DNA of 64,000 nt, taken from NCBI RefSeq assembly GCF_000719955.1, contig NZ_JOII01000004.1, positions 248,001 through 312,000 on the forward strand, in the 5' to 3' direction. Source of the DNA: Streptomyces albidoflavus. GTDB lineage: Bacteria; Actinomycetota; Actinomycetes; Streptomycetales; Streptomycetaceae. Positions 11,201 through 17,837 of the stretch are shown in pieces. How positions within the stretch are numbered: position 1 is the stretch's first letter; every line of letters starts with the position of its first letter. Below the pieces are notes generated by a model, which saw nothing but the letters and a program-made list of their open reading frames with translations, ran no database searches and was not told the DNA's origin. The translations under genes were made by a program, and so were the position numbers.

Positions 11201-13017
11201 CCCTCCGTACCCGCCTCGCCGCGCGGCTGCCCCGCCACCTGGTACCCGCCGCCGTGGTCCCGGTCACCGAGCCACCGCTCGGCCCCACCGGGAAGGTCGA
11301 CCGGAAGGCCCTGCCCGCCCCGGAACGCGCACCGGCCACCGAGGCCGCCACGCCCCGCGCCGAAGTACTGGCCGCCGCCTTCGCCGCCTCGCTCGGCCTG
11401 CCCTCGGCCGGCGCCGACGACGACTTCTTCGCCCTGGGCGGCAACTCGCTCAGCGCCGTCCGGCTGACCGGCCGGGTACGCGACGCCCTCGGCCTGCCCG
11501 TCTCCGTCCGCGACCTCTTCGAGGCGCCCACCCCGGCCGCCCTGGACCGGCGGCTGAGCGAGGGCACGGCCCCGGAGCCCGCCGACGACGCGCCCGCCCC
11601 GCCGCGACCGGCCCGACTCCCGCTCTCCCCCGCCCAGCTGCGGCTGTGGACCGCCAACTACCTGGGGGAACACCGCCCCACCTACCTCACCACCCTCGCC
11701 CTCGACCTGTCGGGCCCCCTGCACCGGACCGTCTGGGAACAGTCCCTCGGCGACCTCGTGGCCCGGCACGAGATCCTGCGCACCGTTCTGCCGTACGGTC
11801 CCGACGGCCCTGAGCAGCGCATCCTGTCCCCGGCCGAAGCCCCACCGGACCTGTGCTTCCTGGAGCTGGCCCCCGCTGAGGAACGCGCCGCCGTCGAGGC
11901 CGAACTCGCCCGCGGCTTCGACCTGCTGACCGGGACGCCGCTGCGGGCCCGGCTGCTGAGCACCGGTCCCGAACGCCACCTGCTGCTGCTCGTGGTGCAC
12001 CACGTAGCCGTCGACGGACACTCCCTGGGCGTCCTCCGCGGCGACCTGCGGCACGCCTACGCGGCCCGCCTGGAGGGCGAGGCCCCCCGGTGGCAGACCC
12101 CCGCGCCGCAGTACGCCGACCACGCCCTCAGGGTGGTCCGGCGCCGGGGCGACGAAGGGGACCCCGCCAGCCCCGCCGCACGCGACGCCCGGCACTGGGC
12201 GGCCGAACTGGAGGGCGTGCCCGCGCGGTTGGCCCTCCCCGGCGAACCGCCGACCGGGGAGGACGACGGCAGGGCGGGCCACGTGCCCCTGACCTGGGAG
12301 CCACAGGAGCACCGCCTCCTGGAGGAGGCCGCCACCCGTTACGCGTGCAGCCCGTACATGGTGGTGCACGCCGCCTTCGCGGCAGCCCTGAGCGACCTCG
12401 GCGCCGGCGAGGACGTACCGGTGGTGGTGGCCCTGAGCGGCCGGGACGACGCGGCCACGGACGGCCTCGTCGGATGCGTCACCAACCCCGTGGTGCTGCG
12501 CGTGCGCACCCACGGCGCCCCCACCGGCGAGGAACTGACCGCACGGGTACGCCGCAGCCTCCTCGCCGCCCACGCCCACCAGGACCACCCCTACGAGCGC
12601 GTGCTGGAGCACCTGGACCGCGACCGCGCCGACCGGGGCCGGGGCCTGTTCACCGTGGCCTGCTCCTACCTGCGCACCGAACCCCCGCACCCCGAGGACA
12701 CCGACTGGCCGGGCGGGCTGCGCGTGACCCCCCGCGTCCTGGCCCCCACCCACACCGACCAGGACCTGCTCCTCCAGCTCCGCGACCACCGCACCCCCGA
12801 GGGCGCCCCCGCCGGCCTCACCGGCGAACTCATCCACTCCCTCGCCCACTGCACACCGTCAACCGCCCAGCGCCTCGCCGACACCCTCCGCACGAAGCTC
12901 CACGAACTGGCCGACGGCCCGGAGGCGGCGAACATGCCGTACCCCCGGCCCCGATCCGGCACCGACGTGCCGGACGGTCGGTCCTCTGCCGGCGGACGGA
13001 GGCCGGTGAGTTCCTGA
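2251..13017 (+). CDS. Nonribosomal peptide synthetase, C-A(Thr)-T-C-T-E-C-A-T-C
   Basis: Starts at ATG 2251 behind GGAGAAGGAGGG; 3,588 residues. Domains by residue: C1 about 1-430 (HHLICDG, H136-G142), whose start TAAQSGIWYSG resembles EntF-type domains; A1 about 455-965 (TSGSTGTPKG), specificity residues D,F,W,N,V,G,M,V,H,K, matching threonine; T1 with S1010; C2 about 1065-1500 (HHIAADQ, Gly replaced by Gln); T2 with S1566 directly after C2, no A domain between; epimerase about 1625-2060 (HHLAVDG, RTVGWF); C3 about 2095-2530, DCL type (HHLLLDG), fitting a D-residue from the epimerase; A2 about 2550-3030, residues D,A,Y,F,A,G,L,T,F,K, possibly aliphatic but not a code I can assign; T3 with S3066; C4 about 3115-3540 (HHVAVDG); a short polar tail. 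The T before the epimerase has the GGDSI form usual for that position. It ends in C4 without a downstream NRPS gene in the window. No MbtH-like gene is visible. Confidence 0.95.
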   Translation: MADRSRPLTAAQSGIWYSGVLDPTGLRYVGSQYVHLHGPVDEELFSRAVRAVVAGSETLRVRFAERDDSPVQFLEPLDDWEVRLLDLRAAEHPHEEALRLIEENSLRPYDLSRAPLFDHHLLRVADDAYLWAIRMHHLICDGTAAANFIRRVAATYTAWAAGTAGQPEAGPALFDTLDALVERDTAYRSSARFGEDAAWWAARLAGRDEAPQLATGGAPAGAGGHVSHIRWLPADRWHRLTTAATRHEVRWPALFAAATALAVHADTGERQAVLGLSVPGRTGRAARQALGTAANVVPLHVAVDPAAPLAELVATAWSGTLGVLRHQRYRFEDMLRDQGAVRDGRPLVGPVLNAMTTERGLSFAGTPAVVHQVTPGRGDHLALGVHDNGAAQVRIDLGVPAALCTPPAARAQLDRLVDLTLALADADPATPQGRVGASRPARPPVPAGPEAEPATLTGLFAAVAAARPDAVAVVAGGDRLTYARLDARAEELARHLAARGVGPGDRVAVSLPRSAGLVVALLAVLKAGAAYVPLDPAHPAERLRATLADAAPALALVRPGATMAPVPGGDDVPVLTLDPRRGTLTGPDAEGAPGVAPRRPAPGSPAYLIHTSGSTGTPKGVVVTHHNVTRLLSAAARHFTFGPDDVWTLFHSYAFDFSVWELWGALLHGGRLVIVPEDVARSPHDFLELLAEERVTVLNQTPSAFGQLAEAEAERPAVGDRLALRYVVFGGEPLEPWRLATWLARHPGPAPRLVNMYGITETTVHVTHHLVDPAAAASGPAGGVIGSPLPDLRIRLLDAALRPVPDGVPGEMYVSGPGVADGYWHRPGLTAGRFVPDPDGPPGSRAYRSGDLARRLPGGALEYLGRADRQVKVRGHRVEPAEVEAALVALPGVRDAAVLLTEYGPGDRRLVAHLVADSESAALAPERAAAVLPAHLLPSVWATLDALPLTPNGKLDRRALLTAGHQVSGEGRAPRNPAETALRDLFAEVLGREPDQIGVDRSFFTLGGDSLLAGRLVGRVRATLSRDLGVRDVFTWPTVAGLAVRLGETDGTADARPGPVPRPGLVPVSHAQRGLWFLHRLEETGHAYHVPLAVRLEGPLDTGALRAAARDVQQRHEILRTTFPHDGDGPRQHVLPAAEAPDPLTVVPHAGEQDAHDDAYETALREPFDLAAAPPWRVTLLCRSPHEHTLLVVLHHIAADQQSIGPLTRDLATAYESRRRGEAPAWPPLPLQYADFTLWQRARLGAPDDPGSPLSRELAHWREALREAPAETPLPADRPGRPGAEHPGDAVGFDWGPRLGTRLKELAAARGATTFMALHAALACALSRWGAGTDVVVGTVTAGREDPALEPLAGYFAQALPLRLDLAGDPGFATVVDRARTAGLTAFAHTGAPFDRIVEAVGPPREPGRHPLFQVMLNHRSGARPALRLAGLRATELPPHRSVAKYPLLWDVAEEADGTLHGCLEYATDRFRRRTAEALLDAVRHFLEAALDRPEAPFTGLPCPRPGGGPAESAPPAAVPPAPTPGEEARAGEAATEELLRSLTATLLGRDSVDADANFFRLGGDSILAVQLAARAQAAGVPVGPKDVFAHQSPRALARTVQGRVRAAAPARPSQDPGPLEPTPVVEWLASLGGDAGGFAQSVVVPLPATATGASVRTALQHLVDHHDALRLRRTAVTCGRWELEVRPPGTVPAGELLRHVDLAREGADDPAAYDALIEQERRAARRHLDPDRGDVVRAVLFHGQENRLLLVIHHLAVDGVSWRVLLPDLELAHRHALRGEPAPLPPVPTPLRTWTRALRTAARSEAVRADETWWRGRLAAPHAGLGSRPLDPARDTVDRAGRLSSTWDETWIEPLLTTVPAAFRARVPEILLAALSLALRRWSGNPQGAPVRVDLEGHGRRPGLAGLADLDLSRTVGWFTTLHPVLLDPPPATGSPAEVSARAVTHVKERLREVPHDGLTHGLLRQEGRLPDARAPLAFNYLGRFDTEDPAPWHPLPGSLRGEAGPRQPLAHPLTLDVFAERGPGGPRLRAEWTWASGVLTDGQAEELAGLWHTALAELVHHHPGTGPVRSTPSDFPLVRVDQSHIETWEERYGPLADLLPAAPLQEGLLFHALYGAGTGPGTAGSGEDPYLVQLSLDLSGDVEPHRLRTALRALLRRHPHLTGCFPPDAGRPLLMVPADEPALPWRTADLTAEPEDRLAARTDEEERAERRPFDPGRPPLLRFALLRTGERRWRLVFTHHHLLLDGWSVPLVLRELLDPAATGEPAPALGEYARWLAARDQQAAAEAWRHELAGAEPTRVAGHAPAAPTTLSHRFELSGELARALSDRAAHWGVTLNTLVESAWALLLNHLTGRQDVVFGVTVAQRPPEVAGVERLPGLLLNTVPARVRLDPARTAREVAEDTHARRAELLDHHHLGLTAVEEAADTTGLFDTSVVFENYPLDEAAFTRLPDGVEVTGTGIHDGTHYPLSLVVLPRSGRIECRLYSRPGALDHYGTPADLAALCTAAFHALLADDPLARLQLLAAPARKAVLDAGRGPASPVREDTSHLAQVFEARAAAHPDRPALSDATRTLTYGALEARANQLAHHLADQVHVGTPVAVALDRSIEVAVCYLALAKLGALCVPLHSGLPPERQRALRERTGAALLLDRLPDEETLAACPDVPPGRDVPADLAACVVFTSGSTGEPKGVRLTHRSVLSRALDPRWQGEDHRCVLLHSPHAWDAVVYELWAPLLTGRRVRVAPPGELDGAALRRAVEDGGVTAAFLTSGLLDVLAEQDPGALAGLRVLATGGDVVSPRSVERLRVRHPELTVVHLYGPVENTTFSLGHALPPGRPVPAPLPLGTPVPGCRVTVLDAALRPVPPGVPGEIHLSGDGLAEGYHGSPAATCERFVADPYGPPGARAYRTGDLARWDREGRLHFLGRADRQVKINGIRIEPGEIEAALCDEPGVRAAWVVVRGEGASGRSLVAYVLGADAAPDTASLRTRLAARLPRHLVPAAVVPVTEPPLGPTGKVDRKALPAPERAPATEAATPRAEVLAAAFAASLGLPSAGADDDFFALGGNSLSAVRLTGRVRDALGLPVSVRDLFEAPTPAALDRRLSEGTAPEPADDAPAPPRPARLPLSPAQLRLWTANYLGEHRPTYLTTLALDLSGPLHRTVWEQSLGDLVARHEILRTVLPYGPDGPEQRILSPAEAPPDLCFLELAPAEERAAVEAELARGFDLLTGTPLRARLLSTGPERHLLLLVVHHVAVDGHSLGVLRGDLRHAYAARLEGEAPRWQTPAPQYADHALRVVRRRGDEGDPASPAARDARHWAAELEGVPARLALPGEPPTGEDDGRAGHVPLTWEPQEHRLLEEAATRYACSPYMVVHAAFAAALSDLGAGEDVPVVVALSGRDDAATDGLVGCVTNPVVLRVRTHGAPTGEELTARVRRSLLAAHAHQDHPYERVLEHLDRDRADRGRGLFTVACSYLRTEPPHPEDTDWPGGLRVTPRVLAPTHTDQDLLLQLRDHRTPEGAPAGLTGELIHSLAHCTPSTAQRLADTLRTKLHELADGPEAANMPYPRPRSGTDVPDGRSSAGGRRPVSS

Positions 13018-13058
13018 GCCGGGGGGAGGCGGCGCGTGGCCGCCGGGGCGATGCCTCG

Positions 13059-13301
13059 TCAGAACGGCATCCGGCCACGGGTGCGGCGCCCCGCCGAGCC
13101 GCTGCGCCCGACCGCCTTGGAGCTGCTGCGGAACGGCTTGCTGAAGATCCGGCCGAGAACGCCGGGCGCCTTGCCGCCCGCCCGCGAGCCCGCTCCCAGG
13201 GTCCGCTGGGTACCGCGCTCGGGGTGGCGGGAGAGACGGGGGACGAGAAAGGCCAGTACGGCCAGGACCACACAGACGGCGACGATACCGACGACCATCA
13301 T
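13059..13301 (-). CDS. Small single-pass membrane protein, DUF6411-like
   Basis: An 80-residue protein. The N-terminus is one hydrophobic segment (MMVVGIVAVCVVLAVLAFLV), followed by a basic, Ser/Gly/Lys/Arg-rich tail (PRLSRHPERG ... SAGRRTRGRMPF). This pattern matches a small conserved Streptomyces family I recall as DUF6411; its function is unknown. I chose the ATG at 13301 because GAGGAG lies about 7 bases upstream on the minus strand. The gene is convergent with the NRPS gene, 41 bp apart, and is unlikely to belong to the peptide cluster. It probably marks the cluster boundary. Confidence 0.72.
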   Translation of the reverse strand: MMVVGIVAVCVVLAVLAFLVPRLSRHPERGTQRTLGAGSRAGGKAPGVLGRIFSKPFRSSSKAVGRSGSAGRRTRGRMPF

Positions 13302-13569
13302 GACGAGCTCCTCACTTCTGGGGGGACGTCCTCGCCGTGTTCCCCGCGTCGGTGACCCCAACCACCGCCGGCTCGGACGCCCGCCCGCCTCAGCAGCGGA
13401 TGGTGGGAGCAGCGGAAGCCGCCGTGACAGATGACCCCGGCGTTCACACCGCCCCGGAGTCCCCGCCGGTCGGTCATGGGCGGCTGCTCGTTTTCCGGGG
13501 AGGGCGGGCCGGGTCAGCCCGATCCCTCCTCGCCCTGGCGCGTCCTGACACAGCCCCACGCCCGAATGT

Positions 13570-13640
13570 GTTTACTTCCTCGAACGGCGCGCGTAACATC
13601 CGGGAAAACCACAAGGTCGGTCATGGAAACGGATGTAAAC
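13570..13640 (+). promoter_or_regulatory. fruR promoter with inverted GTTTAC/GTAAAC operator
   Basis: A -35-like TTTACT (13571-13576) and a -10-like TAACAT (13594-13599) are separated by exactly 17 bp. GTTTACTTCC (from 13570) overlaps the -35. Its inverted partner GGATGTAAAC (ending 13640) abuts the fruR start, and both arms extend to ATGTG on the outside. DeoR-family sugar regulators bind such separated repeats, so autoregulation of the fru-pts operon is a natural inference. The rest of the 343-bp gap 13302-13644 shows nothing I can name. Confidence 0.6.
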
Positions 13641-13644
13641 CCAC

Positions 13645-14406
13645 ATGTTCGCAGCGGAGCGTCAGCAGGAGATCCTGCGGCTGGCTCATGAGAGCGGCCG
13701 GGTGGACGTGCTCTCCCTCGCCGACGAGTTCCAGGTGACGGCGGAGACCGTGCGGCGGGACCTCAAGGCGCTGGACCGGGCCGGGCTGGTGCGCCGCGTG
13801 CACGGTGGCGCCATCCCCGCGGGCCACCTGGGGTTCGAGCCGGACCTCGCCGAGCGGGACACCCTCGCCGCCGACGAGAAGGACCTCATCGCGCGGGCCG
13901 CCCTCGCCGAGCTGCCCGCCGACGGCAGCGTCATCCTCGACGCGGGCACCACCTCCGCCCGGCTCGCCGCCGTCTTCCCGGTGGAGTCGACCCTGACCGT
14001 GGTGACCCACGCCCTGCCGATCGCCGCCCGCCTCGCCGACCATCCGGGCATCGCCCTGCACCTGGTCGGCGGGCGGGTGCGGCACCGGACGCGGGCGGCC
14101 GTGGACGCCTGGGCGCTGCGGGCGCTCGGCGAGATCAAGGCCGACGTGGTCTTCCTCGCCACCAACGGCTTCGCCCTCGACGGCGGTCTGACCACGCCCG
14201 ACCTCGCCGAGGCCGCGGTGAAGCAGGCGGCCGTCCGGGCCGCGCGGCGCGTCGTGCTCCTCGCCGACTCGGCCAAGTTCGGCCAGCAGCACTTCGCCCG
14301 CTTCGGGGACCTGTCCGACGTCGACCTGCTCATCACCGACAGCGGCCTCAGCGACGAGGACGCCCACGCCGTCGAGGCGCAGGGCCCGGAGGTGGTCCGC
14401 GCATGA
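13645..14406 (+). CDS. fruR: DeoR-family regulator of the fructose PTS operon
   Basis: A 253-residue DeoR/GlpR-type regulator. Residues 1-60 form the winged helix: RQQEILRLA, then VTAETVRRDLKALDRAGLVRRVHGGA. The rest is the sugar-phosphate sensor domain (VILDAGTTSARLA, then ATNGF, LADSAKFG). Family members lose DNA binding when they bind a phosphorylated sugar; for a fru operon the expected inducer is fructose 1-phosphate (inference). The start ATG abuts half of the inverted repeat described upstream. The stop overlaps the fruK start (ATGA), so translation is coupled. Context decides the name; sequence alone would only say DeoR family. Confidence 0.9.
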   Translation: MFAAERQQEILRLAHESGRVDVLSLADEFQVTAETVRRDLKALDRAGLVRRVHGGAIPAGHLGFEPDLAERDTLAADEKDLIARAALAELPADGSVILDAGTTSARLAAVFPVESTLTVVTHALPIAARLADHPGIALHLVGGRVRHRTRAAVDAWALRALGEIKADVVFLATNGFALDGGLTTPDLAEAAVKQAAVRAARRVVLLADSAKFGQQHFARFGDLSDVDLLITDSGLSDEDAHAVEAQGPEVVRA

Positions 14407-15350
14407 TCGTCACCCTCACCCCCAACCCGAGCCTGGACCGGGCCTACGAACTCCCCTCGCTCGACCGGGGCGCCGTCCTGCGGGCCACCCGTGACCGGGT
14501 CGACCCCGGCGGCAAGGGCGTCAACGTCTCGCGGGCGGTGGCCGCCGCCGGGCACCGCACCGTTGCCGTCGTACCGCTCGGCGGACCCGAAGGGGCGCTG
14601 CTGGCCCGGCTGCTCGGCGAGCACGGCATCGAGGCGGCGGGCGTACCCGTCGCCGGTTCCACCCGGGTCAACATCACCCTCGTCGAGCCCGACTCCACCC
14701 TGACCAAGGTCAACGCCGCCGGGCCGGAGCTGAGCGGGGCCGAGGCCGAGGCCCTCCTGGAGGCGGTGCGCTCGCGGGCCACCGGGGCCGACTGGATCGC
14801 CTGCTGCGGCAGCCTGCCGCGCGGCCTGGGACCCGAGTGGTACGCCCAGCTGGTCGCCCGCGCCCACCGGGTCGGGCTCCGTGTCGCCCTCGACACCTCG
14901 GGGGGCGCGCTCGGCGCGACGCTCGCCGAGGAACCCGACGTGGTCAAGCCCAACGCCGAGGAGCTGGCCGAGGCGGTGGGCCGCCCGCTCGCCACCGTCG
15001 GCGAGGTCGTCAAGGCCGCCGGGGAGCTGCGGGAGCGCGGCGCCCGTGCCGTCCTGGCCAGCCTCGGGGCCGACGGCCAGCTGCTCGTCGACGCCACCGG
15101 CACCTGGTTCGGCCACGCCGAGCCGGTCGCGGTCCGCAGCAACGTCGGCGCCGGGGACGCCTCGCTCGCCGGGTTCCTCGCGGCGGGCGGCAGCGGACCG
15201 GCCGCGCTGGCGGCGGCGGTCGCGCACGGCACGGCGGCGGTGCAGCTGCCGGGCAGCGTGATGCCGACCCCGGCCGACCTCGCCCCCGACGCGGTGACCG
15301 TCACCGACGCCGTCCCCACCGACCGCCTGCTCACGGAGCCGGTCCGATGA
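14403..15350 (+). CDS. fruK: 1-phosphofructokinase
   Basis: A 315-residue PfkB-family sugar kinase. It starts MIVTLTPNPSLDRAYELP, the usual opening of 1-phosphofructokinases, with the substrate-loop GGKGVNVSRA near residue 40 and the ATP/catalytic motif NVGAGDAS near residue 245. It phosphorylates fructose 1-phosphate, delivered by the PTS transporter, to fructose 1,6-bisphosphate. It overlaps fruR by 4 bp (ATGA) and its own stop overlaps a 39-codon ORF that leads to fruA. Length is normal. Confidence 0.95.
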   Translation: MIVTLTPNPSLDRAYELPSLDRGAVLRATRDRVDPGGKGVNVSRAVAAAGHRTVAVVPLGGPEGALLARLLGEHGIEAAGVPVAGSTRVNITLVEPDSTLTKVNAAGPELSGAEAEALLEAVRSRATGADWIACCGSLPRGLGPEWYAQLVARAHRVGLRVALDTSGGALGATLAEEPDVVKPNAEELAEAVGRPLATVGEVVKAAGELRERGARAVLASLGADGQLLVDATGTWFGHAEPVAVRSNVGAGDASLAGFLAAGGSGPAALAAAVAHGTAAVQLPGSVMPTPADLAPDAVTVTDAVPTDRLLTEPVR

Positions 15351-15466
15351 CCGCCCGCCACCTCCGCTCCGGCGCCCGCTTCCCCGCGTCCCGCCGGCCG
15401 GCCGCCCAGCCGTCCCCGTCCCCGACCGCCGCCCCGGCGGTCCGCCCCCGAGGAGCCGCGCGATGA
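15347..15466 (+). CDS. Possible 39-aa coupling ORF between fruK and fruA
   Basis: An ATG overlaps the fruK stop (ATGA at 15347) and the in-frame TGA overlaps the fruA start (ATGA at 15463). A GGAG lies 9 bases upstream of the ATG. The 39-residue product is basic and Pro/Ala/Arg-rich, with no recognisable domain. It fills the whole fruK-fruA gap. It may simply carry ribosomes across to fruA rather than make a useful peptide, or the fit may be chance in GC-rich DNA. Confidence 0.3.
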   Translation: MTARHLRSGARFPASRRPAAQPSPSPTAAPAVRPRGAAR

Positions 15467-17475
15467 GCCAGCTCATCACCGCAGACCTGGTCGACGTCGA
15501 CCTCTTTGCCGACACGAAGGAGGCCGCCGCCCGCTCGCTCGCCGAACGGATGGCCGCCGCCGGGCGCGTCACCGACCTCGAAGCCTTCCTCGCCGATGTC
15601 GCGGCGCGGGAGGCGCAGATGCCGACCGGCCTGGACGGCGGCATCGGCATCCCGCACTGCCGCAGCGCCCATGTCACCGAGCCCACCCTGGCGTTCGGCC
15701 GCAGCGCGGACGGCATCGACTTCGGCGCGCCGGACGGACCGGCCGACCTGATCTTCCTGATAGCCGCCCCGGCCGGGGCCGACGACGACCACCTGACCAT
15801 CCTCTCGGCGCTCGCCCGCCGCCTCGCGGACAGTACGTTCACCGAGGCGCTGCGCGCCGAGCGGGACCCGGCCCGGGCCGCCGCCCTGATCCGGGGCGAG
15901 ACCCCGCCCGAGGCAGGTGCCGACGCCGACGCCGAGGAGCCCGGGGAGCAGCCGGCCACCGCACCCGCCGGCTCCGGCCCCGCCCCCTTCCGCATCGTGG
16001 CCGTCACCTCCTGCCCCACCGGCATCGCCCACACCTACATGGCGGCCGAGGCCCTGCAGCGCGCGGGCGAGGAGGAGGGCGTCGACCTGCGGGTCGAGAC
16101 GCAGGGTTCGGCCGGTTTCCGCCGGATCGACCCGGCTGTCGTGGCCGCTGCCGACGCGGTGATCCTCGCCCACGACGTGGAGGTCCGCGAGAAGGCCCGG
16201 TTCGCCGGGAAGCCGGTCGTCGACGTGGGCGTGAAGGCCGCCATCAACCGGCCGGTCGCCCTCATCGCGGAGGCCCGCGAGAAGGCCGCGCAGGCCGGCG
16301 CGGGCGCGACCGCCGAGGCGGCGCCGAAGGCTCCGGACACGGCCGGGCGGGCGCCGATGGACGAGGGCGCGGAGGGTGACGGCTTCGGCACCCGGCTGCG
16401 TACCTGGCTGATGACCGGCGTCAGTTACATGGTGCCGTTCGTCGCGGCGGGCGGCCTGCTCATCGCGCTCGCCTTCGCCCTCGGCGGCTACAAGATCGGC
16501 GACGCGCCCTCGGTCGCCGAGCACTTCGCCTGGGGCGAGGCGGCGAGCTGGGCGGCGCTGATGTTCCAGACCGGGCAGGCCGCCTTCGGCTTCCTGGTGC
16601 CCGTCCTCGCCGGGTTCGTCGCTTACGGCATGGCGGACCGGCCCGGTCTCGTTCCCGGCTTCGTCGGCGGCGCGATCGCCGTCACCATCGACGCGGGCTT
16701 CCTCGGCGGCCTGGTCGCCGGTCTCCTGGCCGGTGCGGTGGTCGCCGCGATCCAGCGGCTCACCATCCCGCCCGTGCTGCGCGGCATCATGCCGGTGGTG
16801 GTGATCCCGCTGGTCTCCTCGGCGGTCGTCGGCTTCCTGATGTTCGTGGTGGTGGGCGGCCCGATCGCCTCGTTCCAGAAGGCGATGACCGACTGGCTCG
16901 GCGGGCTGTCCGGCACCAACGCGGTCCTGCTCGGCGTCCTGCTCGGCCTGATGATGTGCTTCGACCTGGGCGGCCCGGTCAACAAGGTCGCGTACGCCTT
17001 CGCCGTGGGCGGGCTCGCCACGCCGACCGACGGCAGCCTCAAGGTGATGGCCGCGGTGATGGCGGCGGGCATGGTCCCGCCGCTGGGCATGGCGCTGGCC
17101 ACCACCGTCCGGGCCCGGCTCTTCGGCAAGGCCGAGCGGGAGAACGGCAAGGCCGCCTGGGTGCTGGGAGCCTCCTTCATCAGCGAGGGCGCCATCCCGT
17201 TCGCCGCGGCCGACCCGCTGCGGGTCATCCCCTCGGCGATGGCGGGCGGCGCGGTCACCGGCGCCCTGTCGATGGCCTTCGGCGCGACCCTGCGCGCCCC
17301 GCACGGCGGCCTCTTCGTCGTCCCGCTGATCGGCAACGCGCTGCTGTACGTGGTCGCCATCGCCGCCGGCACGGTCGTCACCGCCGCGCTGGTGGTCCTG
17401 CTCAAGAGCCGGCGCACGGTGGAGCCGGCCCCGGCCGCCTCGGACACCCCGGCGGGCGAGCCCGTCTCCGCCTGA
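15463..17475 (+). CDS. fruA: PTS fructose transporter, fused EIIABC
   Basis: A 670-residue membrane transporter that takes up fructose and phosphorylates it at C1. EIIA is about residues 1-150, phospho-accepting His65 in GIGIPHC. An acidic Pro/Ala linker leads to EIIB, about 178-275, active Cys184 in VTSCPTGIAHT. A second linker leads to EIIC, about 305-655, with multiple hydrophobic spans starting at LMTGVSYMVPFVAAGGLL. Order A-B-C and length are normal for actinobacterial FruA. GAGGAG sits about 8 bases before the ATG. It draws phosphate from HPr and EI, encoded directly downstream. Confidence 0.96.
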   Translation: MSQLITADLVDVDLFADTKEAAARSLAERMAAAGRVTDLEAFLADVAAREAQMPTGLDGGIGIPHCRSAHVTEPTLAFGRSADGIDFGAPDGPADLIFLIAAPAGADDDHLTILSALARRLADSTFTEALRAERDPARAAALIRGETPPEAGADADAEEPGEQPATAPAGSGPAPFRIVAVTSCPTGIAHTYMAAEALQRAGEEEGVDLRVETQGSAGFRRIDPAVVAAADAVILAHDVEVREKARFAGKPVVDVGVKAAINRPVALIAEAREKAAQAGAGATAEAAPKAPDTAGRAPMDEGAEGDGFGTRLRTWLMTGVSYMVPFVAAGGLLIALAFALGGYKIGDAPSVAEHFAWGEAASWAALMFQTGQAAFGFLVPVLAGFVAYGMADRPGLVPGFVGGAIAVTIDAGFLGGLVAGLLAGAVVAAIQRLTIPPVLRGIMPVVVIPLVSSAVVGFLMFVVVGGPIASFQKAMTDWLGGLSGTNAVLLGVLLGLMMCFDLGGPVNKVAYAFAVGGLATPTDGSLKVMAAVMAAGMVPPLGMALATTVRARLFGKAERENGKAAWVLGASFISEGAIPFAAADPLRVIPSAMAGGAVTGALSMAFGATLRAPHGGLFVVPLIGNALLYVVAIAAGTVVTAALVVLLKSRRTVEPAPAASDTPAGEPVSA

Positions 17476-17558
17476 CCAGACCTCAGGTGCGGCCCGGCCC
17501 ACCCGGGCCGCACCTCTCCCCCTCCCCCCAAGTTCTCCCTCCCAGGAAGGCCCCTCCC

Positions 17559-17837
17559 ATGCCCGAGCGCAACGTCGTCATCGGTTCGAGCTCCGGACTG
17601 CACGCCCGCCCCGCCTCCCTCTTCGTCCAGGCCGCCGGGCGCCAGCCGGTGGCGGTCACCGTGGGTCGTCCGGGAGAGCGGGCGGTCGACGCCCGCAGCA
17701 TGCTCTCCGTGCTGGCGCTCGGCGCCAAGCACGGAGAGACCCTGGTCCTGGCGGCCGAGGGCGAGGGCGCCGACGCCGCCCTCGACGAGCTGGCCGCCCT
17801 CGTCGCCGCCGACCACGACGCCACGGAGTCGGCATGA
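17559..17837 (+). CDS. ptsH: Phosphocarrier protein HPr
   Basis: A 92-residue HPr. His15 in SGLHARPAS is the residue phosphorylated by EI. Ser47 in ARSMLSVLALG corresponds to the regulatory-serine region of HPr, although HPr kinase is not expected in Streptomyces. Start ATG 17559 follows AGGAAGG. It lies 83 bp after fruA and overlaps ptsI by 4 bp (ATGA). It passes phosphate from EI to FruA's EIIA domain and to any other EIIA in the cell. Confidence 0.95.
   Translation: MPERNVVIGSSSGLHARPASLFVQAAGRQPVAVTVGRPGERAVDARSMLSVLALGAKHGETLVLAAEGEGADAALDELAALVAADHDATESA

Noticed and set aside
10642..12849. A 735-codon minus-strand frame under the second NRPS
   Set aside because: Same low-complexity shadow composition; the plus strand encodes clear A, T and C domains.
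2251..13017. Frameshifted or broken NRPS as an explanation for the missing adenylation domain
   Set aside because: The frame is open throughout, all other motifs are intact, and the C2-T2 linker is of normal length with no leftover adenylation motifs.
13302..13644. tRNA or riboswitch in the gap before fruR
   Set aside because: No cloverleaf or conserved riboswitch core was seen; only the promoter and repeat.
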